Shown here piece by piece: positions 21,576 to 33,375 of a stretch of DNA of 64,000 nt (its first letter is position 1; every line of letters begins with the position of its first letter). Under the pieces are notes generated by a model. The model had not been told where the DNA came from. It made no database searches and was given only the letters and a program-made list of their open reading frames with translations. The DNA comes from Posidonia oceanica (taxonomy: Eukaryota; Streptophyta; Magnoliopsida; Alismatales; Posidoniaceae). The DNA lies in NCBI GenBank assembly GCA_037176725.1, contig JAZBRS010000049.1:32046001-32110000 (forward strand), written 5' to 3'. The translations under genes and the position numbers were made by a program.

Positions 21576-23180
21576 CGGCTAAAAGTGCCACCGTGCAAGG
21601 TGAGTAGGGCTTTCTTTCTTCTTCCACCTCCATTATTGACATTCTTAGTTTAGTTTTAGTTTCTTATTTTCTCGTATGTTTTAAGGTAGCGGTGAAATTC
21701 CTCGTAGTGTTTTGAGGTACCGTGACCCTTTTTCCATCTTTTTTCTTACGTCCAAATAACTGAAATCACCTCCCCTTTTCTCTAGATTCACGGGTGTGGA
21801 GGTGGTTTGTAAAAACCACTGTTTTTTCTGAAAAGCTCTATCAGTACGTTATACGTGTGATCTGGCACGTCTAACATTAGACGCTGCAGTATCCCCGTCT
21901 AACGACCACTGAACAGAAACCTTCTGTTTTAAATTTTCTCTTATTTTTCTTTTCATAACTGGCCTAAAGACTGAGGTGTGAGGTGATCGGCTTTGCCTTA
22001 GGGACCAGAACTTCAGTTTCTTTAGGTGCTTTACAAAAAAAAAAAAACAAAAAATCGAATCTTTTTTTTTATGACTTGCATGGCCCTCATTGGGAATTAA
22101 TTGCTTGTGTCATTTCTTGGGTTATACAAGTAACCGTCTAGGTCCCAAGCACCTCTGTTGTAAAGGGCTTAGGAAAGGTACTTGTATTGTCATTGTCTTT
22201 CACTAGGGGCCCTCCTTCTCCCTTGGCCTTTTGTGAAAGATAATTAGAACCTCAAGCTTTGACTTTTATTCCTCCCTCCCCCTTTCGTTGGTTTGTTTAT
22301 TTCATTTGTGTGTAGATACGTGAGTGACCCGATCAATCCTGAGTACGCTGGGCTCTACCTCTACGGGGTAGGGACCTAAGTGTATTCAGGCTCCCCCTAG
22401 CATCCTTAGGAGTTGAGGTAGGGGGTAGTACTAGAAATATTCACCCATATTGTGAGGAGCCCTAGAAATTCCAAAAAAAGAAAAAAGAAGAAGCCATACT
22501 TAAGCCTTAAGGTACCTAGAGAGGTACAATAGGTTTAAAGCACTAATCTCAAAGTGAAAACAAAAATTTAAACCTTAAATCGCTGTTGAAAGTGTTTTTG
22601 TGCAGTTCTTTGAAACAAGGCATTAGTCGCTGAGATCCCTGCGTATAACGTTATACTCAGCAGGTTCCGCGTCTAACGCATTCTTTGTGTGGCTGTTATC
22701 TTTTAGCTCCTTTGTGATTTGTTTGGCAGGGGAAGACATTGGAAAAACTCATAACAGTGACAATTCTGTTTCATTTTTACTTTTTTAGGAATCTGTATTA
22801 AAATTTCCAAGTTCTTGTAATTTCTTTTCTTTGCACTTGTAAATCCTTCAAAAAAAAAAGAGAAAAGCCAAAACAAAAAAAGAAGAAAAGGAAAAAATCA
22901 TATAAAAAAAAGAGAGAGCAAAAAAAAAATTAGAAAAAGAGCAGAAAGAAGAAAAAAAAGAGAGGGAAAGGAGAGAAAGGAAAAGCAGAAAAGAAAAGAC
23001 AGGAGAAGACAGGAGGAATACTGTTAAGGGTGTTGTACGCTTGAAATTGTGCGTCCAACGTTATACGCCTTATTCTGAGGCGTATTACGCCCTGAAGCCA
23101 ATTCTCATTATCAAAAGCTGCAGCAATGATGAACCAAATCCATTAAGCTGATTAGCCAGAAAGAGAGAGGTCAGACTCAG
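21576..23180 (+). other. INNER leader between primer site and gag
   Basis: Mostly non-coding and collinear with the OUTER leader. Hairpin units lie near 21848-21905, 22620-22680 and 23030-23090 (arms such as GTTATACGC / GCGTATTAC). An A-rich tract occupies 22848-23010. A possible donor (CAAGGTGAGTAG) is at about 21596. Confidence 0.6.
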
Positions 23181-24957
23181 CAAGTACCTTGGGAGAGGAG
23201 TCCACAATCAAGCACCCAATCACTGGAGAAGCCTTAGATTCAGACTCAATCCAGTACAAAGCCATGTACCAGTTCTTAAACGAAGAGACATCAGCCCAAA
23301 CGAGGCCATGTCTGAACAACCTCCAGTAGCCACCCCATCTCGGTGAAGGACAATGAAGGCCAGTTGCGGACCATACCCCTGAAGATCTATACCAGGGACA
23401 AAATGGCAACCCACCGCCGGACACAAACCACCCAGGTTAGGGCACAAAGCTCAACGGAGCTTATAACACAAGGCCAACCCCTTGATTCAGGAACACAGTT
23501 ACATGCCACATGGCAAATACAGGGAAGGAGTCTATCTAAGACATCTCCAACCACCTATGGCAGGCAATCAGCCTCGGCCAGATCATCACCACCATCAGGC
23601 ATCTCCCTCGCGATACGAGCAGGTCGCACCTCAACACTTCTGCAACAGCTACCTCCATCAGCAGCAGAACCATCCGTCCTTCAATTCACATGTCCCGACC
23701 CCATCAGCCGGGATAACAAATTTGGATGAGATGAGAAAAATGCTCAGTGCATTAGAGGTACATACCCAGGCTCCGGCAAACTTTGACATGAGCTGGTTTC
23801 CCCCATTCAGATTACCTCCAGGCTTCAAGTACCCGAAGTCTCCCAAGTTCAATGGAACCACTAACCCACTCAGTCACCTAGTGCGGTTCCAAATAGAGTC
23901 AGCCCCCTACTTTCATGATTTGGGACTTGTAGTACACCTGTTCTTCTACTCACTCGAGGGAGAGCCCATGGATTGGTTTCTCACTCTCTCCAAGGAAGAC
24001 CTCAGCAGCTTTGATAAAATCAGAGAGAGCTTCCTCACAAAATACCAGCACAAGATAGACCCCAAGCCAACCTTCCACGACCTAAGCAAGGAGGTCATGA
24101 AGCAAGGCGAAAGCTGGGTAACATTCGCCAACAGATGGCGGGAAATGGCGGCCAGATCAGGGCTGACCATTCTGGAGAGACAAGTGGTCCAGACCCTCAT
24201 TGCAAACACCACTGGACCAATGAAGAAGGGGCTAGTAAATGCCTATTGTCCCAATGTAACGGCTTTGTATGAAGTGGCGGCCTCCGTTAAAGAAAACCTG
24301 CACGAATTCATGGAGGAGCCAAAGAAGAGCCAAAAAGCACAGGTGATAGAGGGAGTGACTGGAGTCATCAACAAGATGAGCCCCGCACCCAGGCTGTTCG
24401 AACAAAGGGCTATACTGGCTTCACAGTAGCCAACATGGAGCCACCCTCCTCCTCAGCAGCAGCCAGCCTGGAGCCACCCTCCTCCTCAGCAACAACCAAC
24501 TTGAAGCCACCCTCCTCCTCAGCAACAGCAGGCATGGAGCCGCCCTCCTCAGTAGCAGCAGGCATGGAATAACCCTCCCCCTCAGCAATAGATCCGCCCT
24601 ATGTGGAATGCTCCTCGATAGCAATGGACTTGGGGCAATCAAAATGGCCAGGCCAACAACAGAAATCCCCCCAACAACTCTGGGAATGGGAACGGTTATC
24701 ACAATGTTCCCCCCTCCACTGCCACGCAAAAAGGCAAGAAGAGACCATTACCCTCCTTTACCAGTCACACTGGCAGATATATTCATAGAACTAAAGGAAG
24801 TAAAAGCACTTGCATTCCCGCCATCTAGGCCTGAATTGCCGAATTGTGACTGGAGCAAATACTGCCTGTTCCATAGAATGCATGGTCACAACATCAATGA
24901 CTGCTGGACTTTCAGGGACATAGTCTATGACATGGTAGAGGCAGATGTGTTTGAATG
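23181..24957 (+). pseudogene. gag of INNER (Retrotrans_gag plus zinc knuckle), frameshifted
   Basis: The N-terminal segment HPITGEALDSDSIQYKAM (near 23212-23265) is homologous to DPITGEELDPDS of OUTER gag. The main open stretch is 23482-24429, with PKFNGTTNPLSHLVRFQ, FFYSLEGEPMDWFLTLSKED, SWVTFANRWREMAARSG and ALYEVAASVKENLHEF. A TAG follows at 24427, then four repeats of WSHPPPQQQ-like text (24430-24560), then, in another frame, the zinc knuckle YCLFHRMHGHNINDCW near 24860-24910 and a TGA near 24956. Gag forms the particle and binds RNA. The Gln/Pro repeats between core and knuckle are also present in element M (QQPQFQQQEPQ). Confidence 0.85.
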
Positions 24958-25968
24958 AGATGTCCTGGTCAAAAGAGCCAAACAGAGAAAGCAGACAGGG
25001 ACGTCTCAACAGGTCTACAGCGACCCTCTCTCCAAACACCAAGTCAAGGAATTCCAGGACGAGCAGCTCCCTAATCCGCTAAAGGACTGGGACAACCATG
25101 TTGTACTAGAGGAGGACTGGGACAGTCAAGCTGAGCAGTGGGGAATAATCTCGGATGATGAGTGGGACAGTGAGGCAGATGAGGGACTAATAGTGAAGGA
25201 GCTCCTTAACCAGTTCAACCTCACAGCAGTAGTGGAGGAACCACAAGAAGACATAGAGGAAGAAAGCCAAGTTCAAAAAGCCAATCAGCAATTTGAACGG
25301 GAAAATATAGTCTTCAAAGATTCGGAGCTTTCGCCCCCACATAAGCAAGAGCTGCCACTTGTCATCACAGTGGGCATCAACGATAATGTGCTGCAAGGAG
25401 TATTGGTCGACACTGGAGAAAGCCGAAGCCTCAGTTCTCTCTCCACACTCCGGAGCTTAGGGCTAAATGAGGGTGAGCTAGATAGAACTCCATTTAGGTG
25501 CACTGGGTTTGATCAGAAGGAGAAATTGGCACTAGGGACAATACCCATGGAAATCACGTCGGTCCTTTGACCAGTATCACTTCGGTGATCATTATGAAGG
25601 AGGAAGTTCTGGAGCCACTCATCCTAGGGAGGTCTTGGCTAGCGGAGGTCGGGGCTGTAGCATCTTCGGTTCATCAAATGCTAAAATTCAAATACCAAGG
25701 AGCAGTTGTTAGCATTTCAGCCAATCGACTGGGGATTCTATGCACATTCAAGATGCCAGAGCCACAAATTGCAACCCTTCGGGAAGAGGAGGAGTCACAA
25801 CGTCTGCCATGGAGAAAATCACCGCTATGGGATCCCAAGTCGCTGTTGCCACAGTCTCCCCAATCTTCAGAGCAGCAAGGCCACCATCAAGTCAACTGTC
25901 AGCCCTCAGCACTTCAGTACTCCAGAGCACTACTACTCCATCATCCCCAATCTTTCGAGTGCCAATAG
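24958..25968 (+). pseudogene. First protease domain of INNER, active site altered (DTGES)
   Basis: The frame of the zinc knuckle continues through an acidic, tryptophan-rich linker (EEDWDSQAEQWG, DDEWDSEADEG) into an aspartic-protease fold. The active-site box reads VLVDTGESRSLSSLSTLRSLG near 25404-25466, where the family, and the M copy, have DTGAS. A TGA at 25568 interrupts; the fold continues in another frame with EPLILGRSWLAEVGAVAS, the conserved C-terminal ILGR motif. Ty3 proteases cut the Gag-Pol polyprotein. The Ala-to-Glu change beside the catalytic Asp, plus the stop, makes activity unlikely. The equivalent M domain is at 57045-58007. Confidence 0.82.
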
Positions 25969-26199
25969 GGCAGCAAGCTAGGGCCACAAAGCCACTAGAG
26001 CTTGGCGGATTTATACGGAGGGAGTCCATCTTCGCCTGGCCGCTCAAGAAGGGATTATCCAAAGGAAATGAGGCTGCTGTGCCCATCACCAGAGGAGAGA
26101 GGCTGTCAAATCGAATCGTACCACCAGCAGAGCAAACAGAGCCGGTCAGATCTGAAGTAGGACCCGAGTTGGCAGAATATGACATCCTAGAGAAATTAA

Positions 26200-27245
26200 A
26201 GAAGATGTAGGCCAGAATCTCGATCTATGACCTCATAAATAGCTCAAATCAACACCGAAAAGCTTTGCTAGAAGTGCTAGAGAAGGCCCAAGTTGCCCCA
26301 GACATGCCAGCAGAGGAACTCCATATCATAGCTACAGCAGCCTTTGTAGAGGCAATCATTAACTTTGCTGATAGCGAGTTGGCACCAATAGAGAGGAGAA
26401 AAGCTCCATTGAATGTAACCATTTCTATAAACAATCACTTAATTTCTGAAGTACTCATAGATACTGGTGCATCAATGAACATTTGCTCGTTGAGTACAAT
26501 ACGAGCCTTGGGCGTGAATGAGGCCTCCTTAACCCCCATTGATATGACGATTGCCGGGTATGATGACAGCAAAAGAAAAGCGCACGGCAAATGGACCACA
26601 AAGATAGGGATAGGAGCAGCTCATGTTCTAACCCAACTAATCATCATAGACGTCAACGTACCATACCAGATCATCCTGGGGAGACAATGGCTAGACAGTT
26701 TAAAAGGAGTATCATCTCCTCGGCACCAATGCCTGAAATTCCCACACGATGGGAAAATCATAAAGATAGCGGGGGACATACCAGGCCAAGAAGCAGAGGC
26801 AAATGTAATATACTTGTCACACCAGTTCAGTGTGCGAGAGAAGCTAACCCGTGCCGAAAAAGGCAAGAATGTAGTGTCTATGGTCGAGCTGAGGGACAAG
26901 TGGGCCAGGCCTAGGCTATTTCACAAGAAGAAGGAACCCTCCAAAAGCAAAAGACCGTTCATGAATGTGGGATGGGAAATCATGAGGAGAATTGGCTACA
27001 AGAAAGGCCAGGACTTAGGCCTAGAAGGAAAAGGAATGAAGGAGTCAGTGAAGGCCTGTGACAGAGAAGGAAGGGGAAGACTCGGTTTTGACCAGTTCCC
27101 CGATGGACGACCACTACAGTGGAATCTACAAGGACATTTTACCAGCGTAGGGATATTCGACCCGAATTCATCCCCTTGGGAAATATTATTTTGGCACAAT
27201 CAACCAAACACACTCTCCAAAGTGCAGAGGATACAGCCGACGTAA
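26200..27245 (+). CDS. Second protease domain plus G-patch-like segment of INNER
   Basis: An uninterrupted frame (first Met at 26265, ending 27245) encodes a second retropepsin-like domain: VLIDTGASMNICSLSTIRAL with an intact DTGAS box, then YQIILGRQWLDSLKG, the conserved ILGR motif. It is followed by MNVGWEIMRRIGYKKGQDLG and LEGKGMKESVK, which resembles a G-patch (glycine-rich, RNA-binding) module; G-patches after protease are known in some retroelements. The domain is in a different frame from the first protease and is clearly diverged from it, so this is an old tandem arrangement. The true start may be upstream, since Ty3 proteases are released from a polyprotein. Confidence 0.8.
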
Positions 27246-27835
27246 ACATTTCCAGCTTATTCCAAACACTTGAATTGCCAGTAGAGCCTCACGAAGGTCA
27301 GACTCCAAGGGAGTTGACAGCAGAGCCACATGAAGGCCAGACTGTAGCAGCAAAACCTCACGAAGGTCAGACTGCAGAAGACTTGCCAGCAAAACCTCAC
27401 GAAGGTCAGACTGCAACATCGCCGCCACCACTGTTAGGCGCACTGACCCCCGAACCTCCGGATCGGCCACCTCTTTCTTCTTCTCCCTCTTCTTCTGGTG
27501 CTGCCGCTCCCGAACCTTCGGATCGGCCACCTCTTTCTTCTTCTCCCTCTTCTTCCGGCACCGCCGCTTCCAAGCCTCCGCCTCCTCTAGCTCCGGACAT
27601 CTCTTCCTCTTTGGAGCAAAGGCTGGGGCAAACTCTACGCAAGTCACAACGACTCGTAGACAGGGTTCGCCGCCTCACGGCCGATCTCTCTGAAGGTCTG
27701 CAACCTCAGAGACCTGAAGTTGACCCCGATACAGGGGCCGACTATGAGCTTCTCGAAGATGATGGGAACGTCAATCCTGACGAGCCCGCTTAGAGAGGCT
27801 CCTATCTCTACTGATGGAGGTAACTCTAGGGGCAT
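27246..27835 (+). CDS. Repeat-rich linker between protease and RT of INNER
   Basis: The frame open from about 27119 to 27793 encodes four copies of an E/KPHEGQT phrase (27280-27420), then two copies of PDRPPLSSSPSSSG (27455-27560), then a short charged helix (RLGQTLRKSQRLVDRVRR). No known domain was recognised. It probably is a spacer in the polyprotein. It overlaps the end of the protease/G-patch frame, so a frame change is needed to join them. Confidence 0.55.
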
Positions 27836-29208
27836 CCCCCTAAATGCTGTAAATAAAACTTTGTTTAATTCTGCATTGTTTTCATTTCCTAGGAATAAAG
27901 GTAATTTACTTTCTATTTTCAATAAGGGAGAGGATCACCATGTTAGTTCTAGCAGCTCGCGGTCAACTTCGACCACCGCTTCCAAAACTGTGCGCGTGTG
28001 TCACACGGAGGCATTGCCTCAGGAGCTGGCTACTGCTAATATGGTCTTCCTAGTAGAAGAGTTTGATCGGTTTGGGAAGTGTGCAGGAATGGAGGCATAT
28101 GAGTTGGTCAGCTGCAGTGATGAGGAAGAAGATCAAGAGGCCGACTTAGACCTCCTTAAGCACCTCATGGACAAATATGATGAGCAAACCAAGGCAGCTG
28201 AAGAAGAGACCGTGGAGGTCAACCTGGGAATAGTCGAAGAGCCAAAACCAATACTCATAAGTGCAAGCCTGAGCCCAAAAGAGCGGGAGGAAATGGTCCA
28301 AATCTTGAAAGAATTTGTGGATGTATTGGCCTTCAAGTACGAGGATATGCCTGGTTTACAATCAGCCTTAGTGGAACACCTGCTTCCACTAAACTCTGGA
28401 ACCAAGCCCGTCAAGCAGAAGCTAAGGTGACTAAGCCCGGAACTCGCCCTCAAAGTCAAAGAAGAAATTGACAAGCTCCACAAAGCAAAATTCATCAGAG
28501 TGGTTGTGTACCCCAGTTGGATCTCAAATATAGTACCAGTGGCCAAAAAGGACGGGAAGGCTCGGGTTTGCATTGACTATCGCAACCTCAATGCCGCATG
28601 TCCCAAGGATGACTTCCCTTTGCCACATACTGACTTGCTAGTGGACAATACAGTAGGATTTGAGATGCTATCTTTCATGGATGGTTTCTCCGATTACAAC
28701 TAGATTAAGCTAGCAGAGGAGGACCCAAAGAAATGTGTGTTCGGGGTAACTGCCAGGAAGCTAGTGGGCTTCATCATCAGCAAAAGAGGAATCGAGGTGG
28801 ACCCACAGAAGGCCAGAGCAATAGCACAGAATCCTCCGCCCCGAAACATTAAGGAACTCAGGGGACTTATTGGCCACTTACAGTTCATCAGGAGATTCAT
28901 CTCACAACATGTAGATCGATGTAAGCCATTTTATGAGTTACTGAAGGGAGGAAGGGAATTCACCTGGGATGAGAAATGCCAGAAAGCTTTTGATGAACTC
29001 AAAGCATATCTCATGACTCCCCCAGTCTTGTCAGCGCCTGTGTCAGGGAAGCCTTGGCTACTCTATGTGGCAGCCATTGCATCATCAATAGGGGTAGTGC
29101 TAGCTCAACATGATGAGGATGGAAAGAAGGAAAAAGCTATCTACTATCTGAGTAGAACTTTCCTAGGTTATGAAGAGAAGTATACAGCCATAGAAAAGCA
29201 CTACTTGG
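27836..29208 (+). pseudogene. Reverse transcriptase / RNase H of INNER, catalytic core deleted
   Basis: One frame holds the RT entry (FVDVLAFKYEDMPGLQSALV, HLLPLNSGTKPVKQKLR), a TGA at 28428-28430, LSPELALKVKEEIDKLHKAK, ISNIVPVAKKDGKARVCIDY, a TAG at 28701-28703 (Gln in the family), then EEDPKKC joined directly to VFGVTARKLVGFIISKRGIE. In the family about 90 residues lie between these, including the FGLxNA stretch and the YVDD catalytic box; they are absent. The thumb and connection (IKELRGLIGHLQFIRRFI) and the start of RNase H (KPWLLYVAAIASSIGVVLAQ, EKYTAIEKHYL) follow, where a 5.7-kb element interrupts at 29209. The enzyme cannot copy RNA. Confidence 0.88.
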
Positions 29209-29939
29209 TGTAGTAATCCCGGTATTCGGATCGTCCATGCACACTGCCAAAGCTCGCGTGCACCGATCGGAATCAGGTTCACTATAAGCGGCTATGTCCG
29301 AGGAGGAGGGCTCAACTCGAGAACACTTAAAACAGAGGAGAAAAGATAAGGAAAGAAGAAGATAAGACAATTCAGAGTCGCCACCGTGTCTATTATCGGG
29401 AGACAAGGAAAATCGGGGGAAATGCGTGAATTAACATGCAAAACCAAGCAAGAAATGCAAAGCAAAGCAATGCAAAGGAAAACAAATGCAAATGAATGCA
29501 AATGATATGACTCATGCCTAGGATAAGGGCAATATGGTCATTACAGGCCAAAAGACTGGGCAAGGACTCCTGTTACGTGCAGGGAAGGTGTTACGCACCC
29601 CCGACACGTCCGAGAATCGGTCTTTCTAGGCCTACGCTCGCATACGCAGGGAAATGCGGATTTGAATGCCTAAATGCCAATGAATGCCTGAATGAATGCT
29701 CATAGGTGTGCTCTAAGTGGTGGGATGCAATGCAGGAAAGTAAACGTGCAGTCTAAGTGCTCAGCAGCGCTGTCTGTGTTCCGAACCAGGCGAAACCTGG
29801 CTCGTGAGAACTCCAGGCAGTAAGCATCACTGCCCTATATGCAAATGCAAGCGACAAAAGCAAAACGACGGTAAAACCAATCAATGCAAGCGACATACAA
29901 AGGAAAACGGCATAAGACATGCAAAACAATGCGAGAAGC

Positions 29940-30335
29940 GGAAGCGACACGCAAAACGGTGCAAGAAAACAAGATTGGCATGCAAAACAGTGCGAGAAAG
30001 CAAAGCGGCACGCAAAACGGTGCGAGAAAGCAAAGCGGCACGCGAAACAGTGCCAAAAAACAAAACGGCGCGCAAAACGGCGCAAGAGACAGAGCGGGCA
30101 CGCGAAACGGTGCCAAAAGCAAAGCGGGCACGCATAACAGTGCCAAAACAGAGTGGGCACGCGAAACGGTGCCAAAAGCAAAGCGGGCACGCAAAACGGT
30201 GCCAAAAACAAAACGGGCACGCGAAACGGTGCCAAAGACGAAGCGGGCACACGAAACAGTGCCAAAAGCAAAGCGGGCACACAAAACGGTGCCAAAGATA
30301 GAGCGGCACACAAAATGGTGCCAAAGACGGCGAAA
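29940..30335. repeat. Tandem array of ~30-bp units with GTGCC / GGCAC arms
   Basis: About a dozen units of the form ACGGTGCCAAAAGCAAAGCG then GGCACGC. GTGCC pairs with GGCAC across a 10-12 nt loop. Left units (29945-30050) are diverged to GTGCGAGAAAGC / GCGGCAC. All six frames are open across the array; the apparent proteins here (phenylalanine/cysteine-rich on minus, lysine/arginine-rich on plus) are repeat translations. Confidence 0.8.
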
Positions 30336-31009
30336 TAAAACATCTATAATGCCATGCAAATGCGGATGCAAGGAAAAAAGGCAGGAGAAGCAAAGGGGAA
30401 GTAAACAACGCAAGTGTGAGAACGAACGCCATTTAAAGACTACGCAATGTAGTTGTGAAGACCTACAAAGGGGAAGAGAAGCAAGTGGAGCGATTACCAC
30501 TGTTTTGTGACTGTTTCCCGCTAAACTGCCCCACGATGTGTCTCGCACGCTGCCCAAAGCTCGCAGTGCGATCGGATCGTGAAAAAGGGGGAAGAAAGTC
30601 GTAATTAGTGGTGAATCCAGGGGAAACGCAACGCAAAGTACCTGGGAATACGCGAAAAAAGGGAGCAGAGTTGATAGATAAGAAGAGGGAGTCCTATTCT
30701 ACATGCTCGAGAAATCAGAAAGCGAAAACAATGCTTACAATGCAAATGGTGTGCAAATGAATGCTGTGCAGGGGTTCAGGAGGACTTACCTGGGAAATCT
30801 GAAGCCTGATCTGAGATCTGCTTGGTCCATGCTGAGGAGCGCTCCGCCGGGGTCGTCCAGGTAGCTTGGTTGAGAAGATCCAACGGTCGGATCTGAAGAT
30901 ATCCCAGCTTCAAGGCAGAGGAGCCAGAACAGGGGAGAAGAATGGATCTAGGTGTACAGGGGGTCCTAGGGGTGTGCGAACAGGTCCTCCCATGCGAATG
31001 GGAGCTAAG

Positions 31010-31960
31010 AATGCTTAAGTGTGTGCAAGGAATGCCAAAATGCAAGAACGCATGAGTGCAATGCATGCAAAATGCAAGAAAAGACCTAAGGATGATTTTT
31101 CAGAAAATTGGGGACTTAAATGCAATTTTTGAAAGAATGGGGGTCTAAATGCAAAGATTTTGAAAAGTTCGGGGCTTTTTATGCAAGGTTTTTGGAAATT
31201 GGGGGGTCTGAATGTAATTTTGCAAGATGCAGGGTTTAAAATGCAACCTAATAAGGTAAACATGCATTGGAATAAGCTTTGCAATCATATGGAGGATCTA
31301 TATGCAATTTTAAAACATGCAGGGGTCGAAATGCAATTTTTGTAAGAAAAATGCAAGCTAAATGCATGCTGTGCATTATGCAGAGGACCTATGTGCGAAA
31401 ATCAGGAAATAAGGGTTGAAAAATGCAATGCAATAAAGAAAAGATGAAAATTGAATGCTTGATAACAGATCAGAGGACCACATTGCAAATAAGGTAAAGA
31501 TCAGGACTTAACAGCAATTTAATAAGGTAACATCAAGCATTTAAATGGCATTTAACAACTAAAGGACCTGATTGCAAAAATAAAAAAGGTGCTGGAGCAG
31601 ATAGTAAAGCGCAGTAAGCCATGCTGAACCAAGATTGGACCGATATGCAAATATAGCAACTAACTGGACTAGATCTAAAGAAATAAAATCAGAACCACAA
31701 CAGCAGAGGACCATCATGTAATAAAAGAAACATGCAGGACTTAATTTAAAAGACAACTAAAGAAAATGAACTGCATATGGATGAAAGTGCAAATAGGCAA
31801 GATTATAGGTTTTAACCGTAATTCAATATGATTTTAAATCAGAATTAGATAAGTCTTCAACTGAGCTGGACCTAAATGTAATATTAGAAACTTAACATGA
31901 TAGCAATGCAATGTAAGGAAAACATAATAAGTTAACGAAAAAAAAAAAATAATAATAAAA
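31010..31960. other. A/T-rich tract with recurrent ATGCAA words
   Basis: Inside the 5.7-kb insertion. The word ATGCAA recurs with AATTTTTG and GGGG phrases (for example near 31050, 31110, 31150, 31180, 31240, 31300 and 31340). On the minus strand it begins after a donor-like site and looks intronic. No gene seen. Confidence 0.45.
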
Positions 31961-33124
31961 AAAAACAGTGGTTGCTTACCTGCTACAGGGGTGGTGGCCG
32001 TGGCTCGCCGGTGGGATCTCTGGAACGGAGGAGGAGGGGCGATGCGGCGTGGGCGGAGCGCGGGGAGACTGGTGCGGTGCGTCGGGGTATGGGGTGACCT
32101 ACGGCGGAGCGCGGGGTGACCGGACGGTGCTGGTCGGCTGCTGCGGGGGTGACCGGCGCCGGAGAAGATGATGGGTTCGGCGAAGTCGTGCGGGCGGCAC
32201 AGGCGACGAAAAGCCTCGGGGAAAGGCCGAGGAGCTAGAGGGGGAAGAGGAGAATCCAGAGGAGGGTTCTTTCACCCCTCTTGCGCGTTGGAGAAGGCCA
32301 CCCACCTAGGTGGTTTTCGGCCGGCCGGAGGGAAGTGGTGACGGCGCGGGGCGGCGGCTGCTGGTGTTGGGGTGGTTTGGGAGCGTCGCCGGAGGTCCGA
32401 GGAAGATGACGGAGCCTCCAGAAGTAAGTTCTATAGCCCGGAGTAGGATCTGGTCCGGCCGAGCTCTTACTGTGAAGGTTGAGGTGGGTACGGCGGTGTG
32501 TGGCGTTCCAGGCCGAGACAAGGGCATGGGCGGCTAGGTGGTTGTTCGAGGAACGTGTGGGAGGAAGCGGAAGTGAATTCCACTGAGTGTGGAGGGAGTT
32601 CTGGATGTTTGAAGATTTCGGGCAGAAATGGGACCTAAGTGTTTGTAGTGGAATGCGGTGGCTGTGGGAGGTTTCGTGGTGAGATCTTGGGTGTTCTGTG
32701 AAGGTGGGGTTCTGGTGAATCCAAATGCCAAGTTCGGAGATTTTTTGAGGCTCGTAGTGGTGGGTTTGCAATGAAGAGGATGGTTCTGATGGAGTTGGGT
32801 GCTGAAGCTTTTCAGAGGCAATTTCAGGGGAGATTTCGTGGGGGTTTCTGGCTCTGGAAGTGGAGAAGGGAAGCTGGAGATTCTGGGCTTGAGGGTGTAT
32901 CGTGCCAGTCTTGGTTTGAATCCAATTTTTTTGGTTTTTGATCTCCTTTTTTCTACTGATTTCCATGAGGTCTGTGGTCAAAGAAATGGGTTTCTGCCAC
33001 CAATGGCAGGGCATGGAGGGGATGGTGGACTTGGAGGTTGGCCACAGGGCATGGTGGGAGGTCGGGAAGTCAAGGTGTCAGCCGGAGTTTGAGAAAAAGG
33101 CATGGGAGGGGGCTGTCGTTTGCA

Positions 33125-33375
33125 TGCTGAGAGAGAGGGAGAAGAATGGAAGAAGAAGAAGAGAAGGAGGGAAGAAGGAGGGGAATTTCGCGCATGGGCT
33201 GTGGGCTTGTGGAAAAAAAAGAAATAAAGAAAGAAGGAAGGAAGGAGGGGAAGAGTTGGGTCAGATGGGCTGGACCAAAAGAAGAAGAGATAGAAAAGAA
33301 AGGGAAGAAGGAAGGAAAAGAAAGAAAGAGGAGAAAGAAGAAGGATAAAAAAGAATAAAATAAAATAAAATGGGA
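33125..33375. repeat. Purine-rich low-complexity tract
   Basis: Almost pure A/G on the plus strand (GAAGAAGAAG, GGAAGGAAGG, AAAGAAAG). It gives long K/E/G-rich frames that are not genes. Confidence 0.8.

Noticed and set aside
29804..30557. Long overlapping open frames on both strands as genes
   Set aside because: All frames are open because the ~30-bp array lacks stop words. The products are pure repeats (FGTVSRARFAFGTV-like, AKRARETVPK-like) with no domain.
32235..33014. A 259-residue minus-strand frame
   Set aside because: Low-complexity Pro/Ser/His composition typical of GC-rich LTR leader. It lies inside the 5.7-kb LTR-like insertion and has no recognised domain or clear start context.
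33125..33375. K/E/G-rich frames
   Set aside because: Translation of a purine-rich simple repeat.
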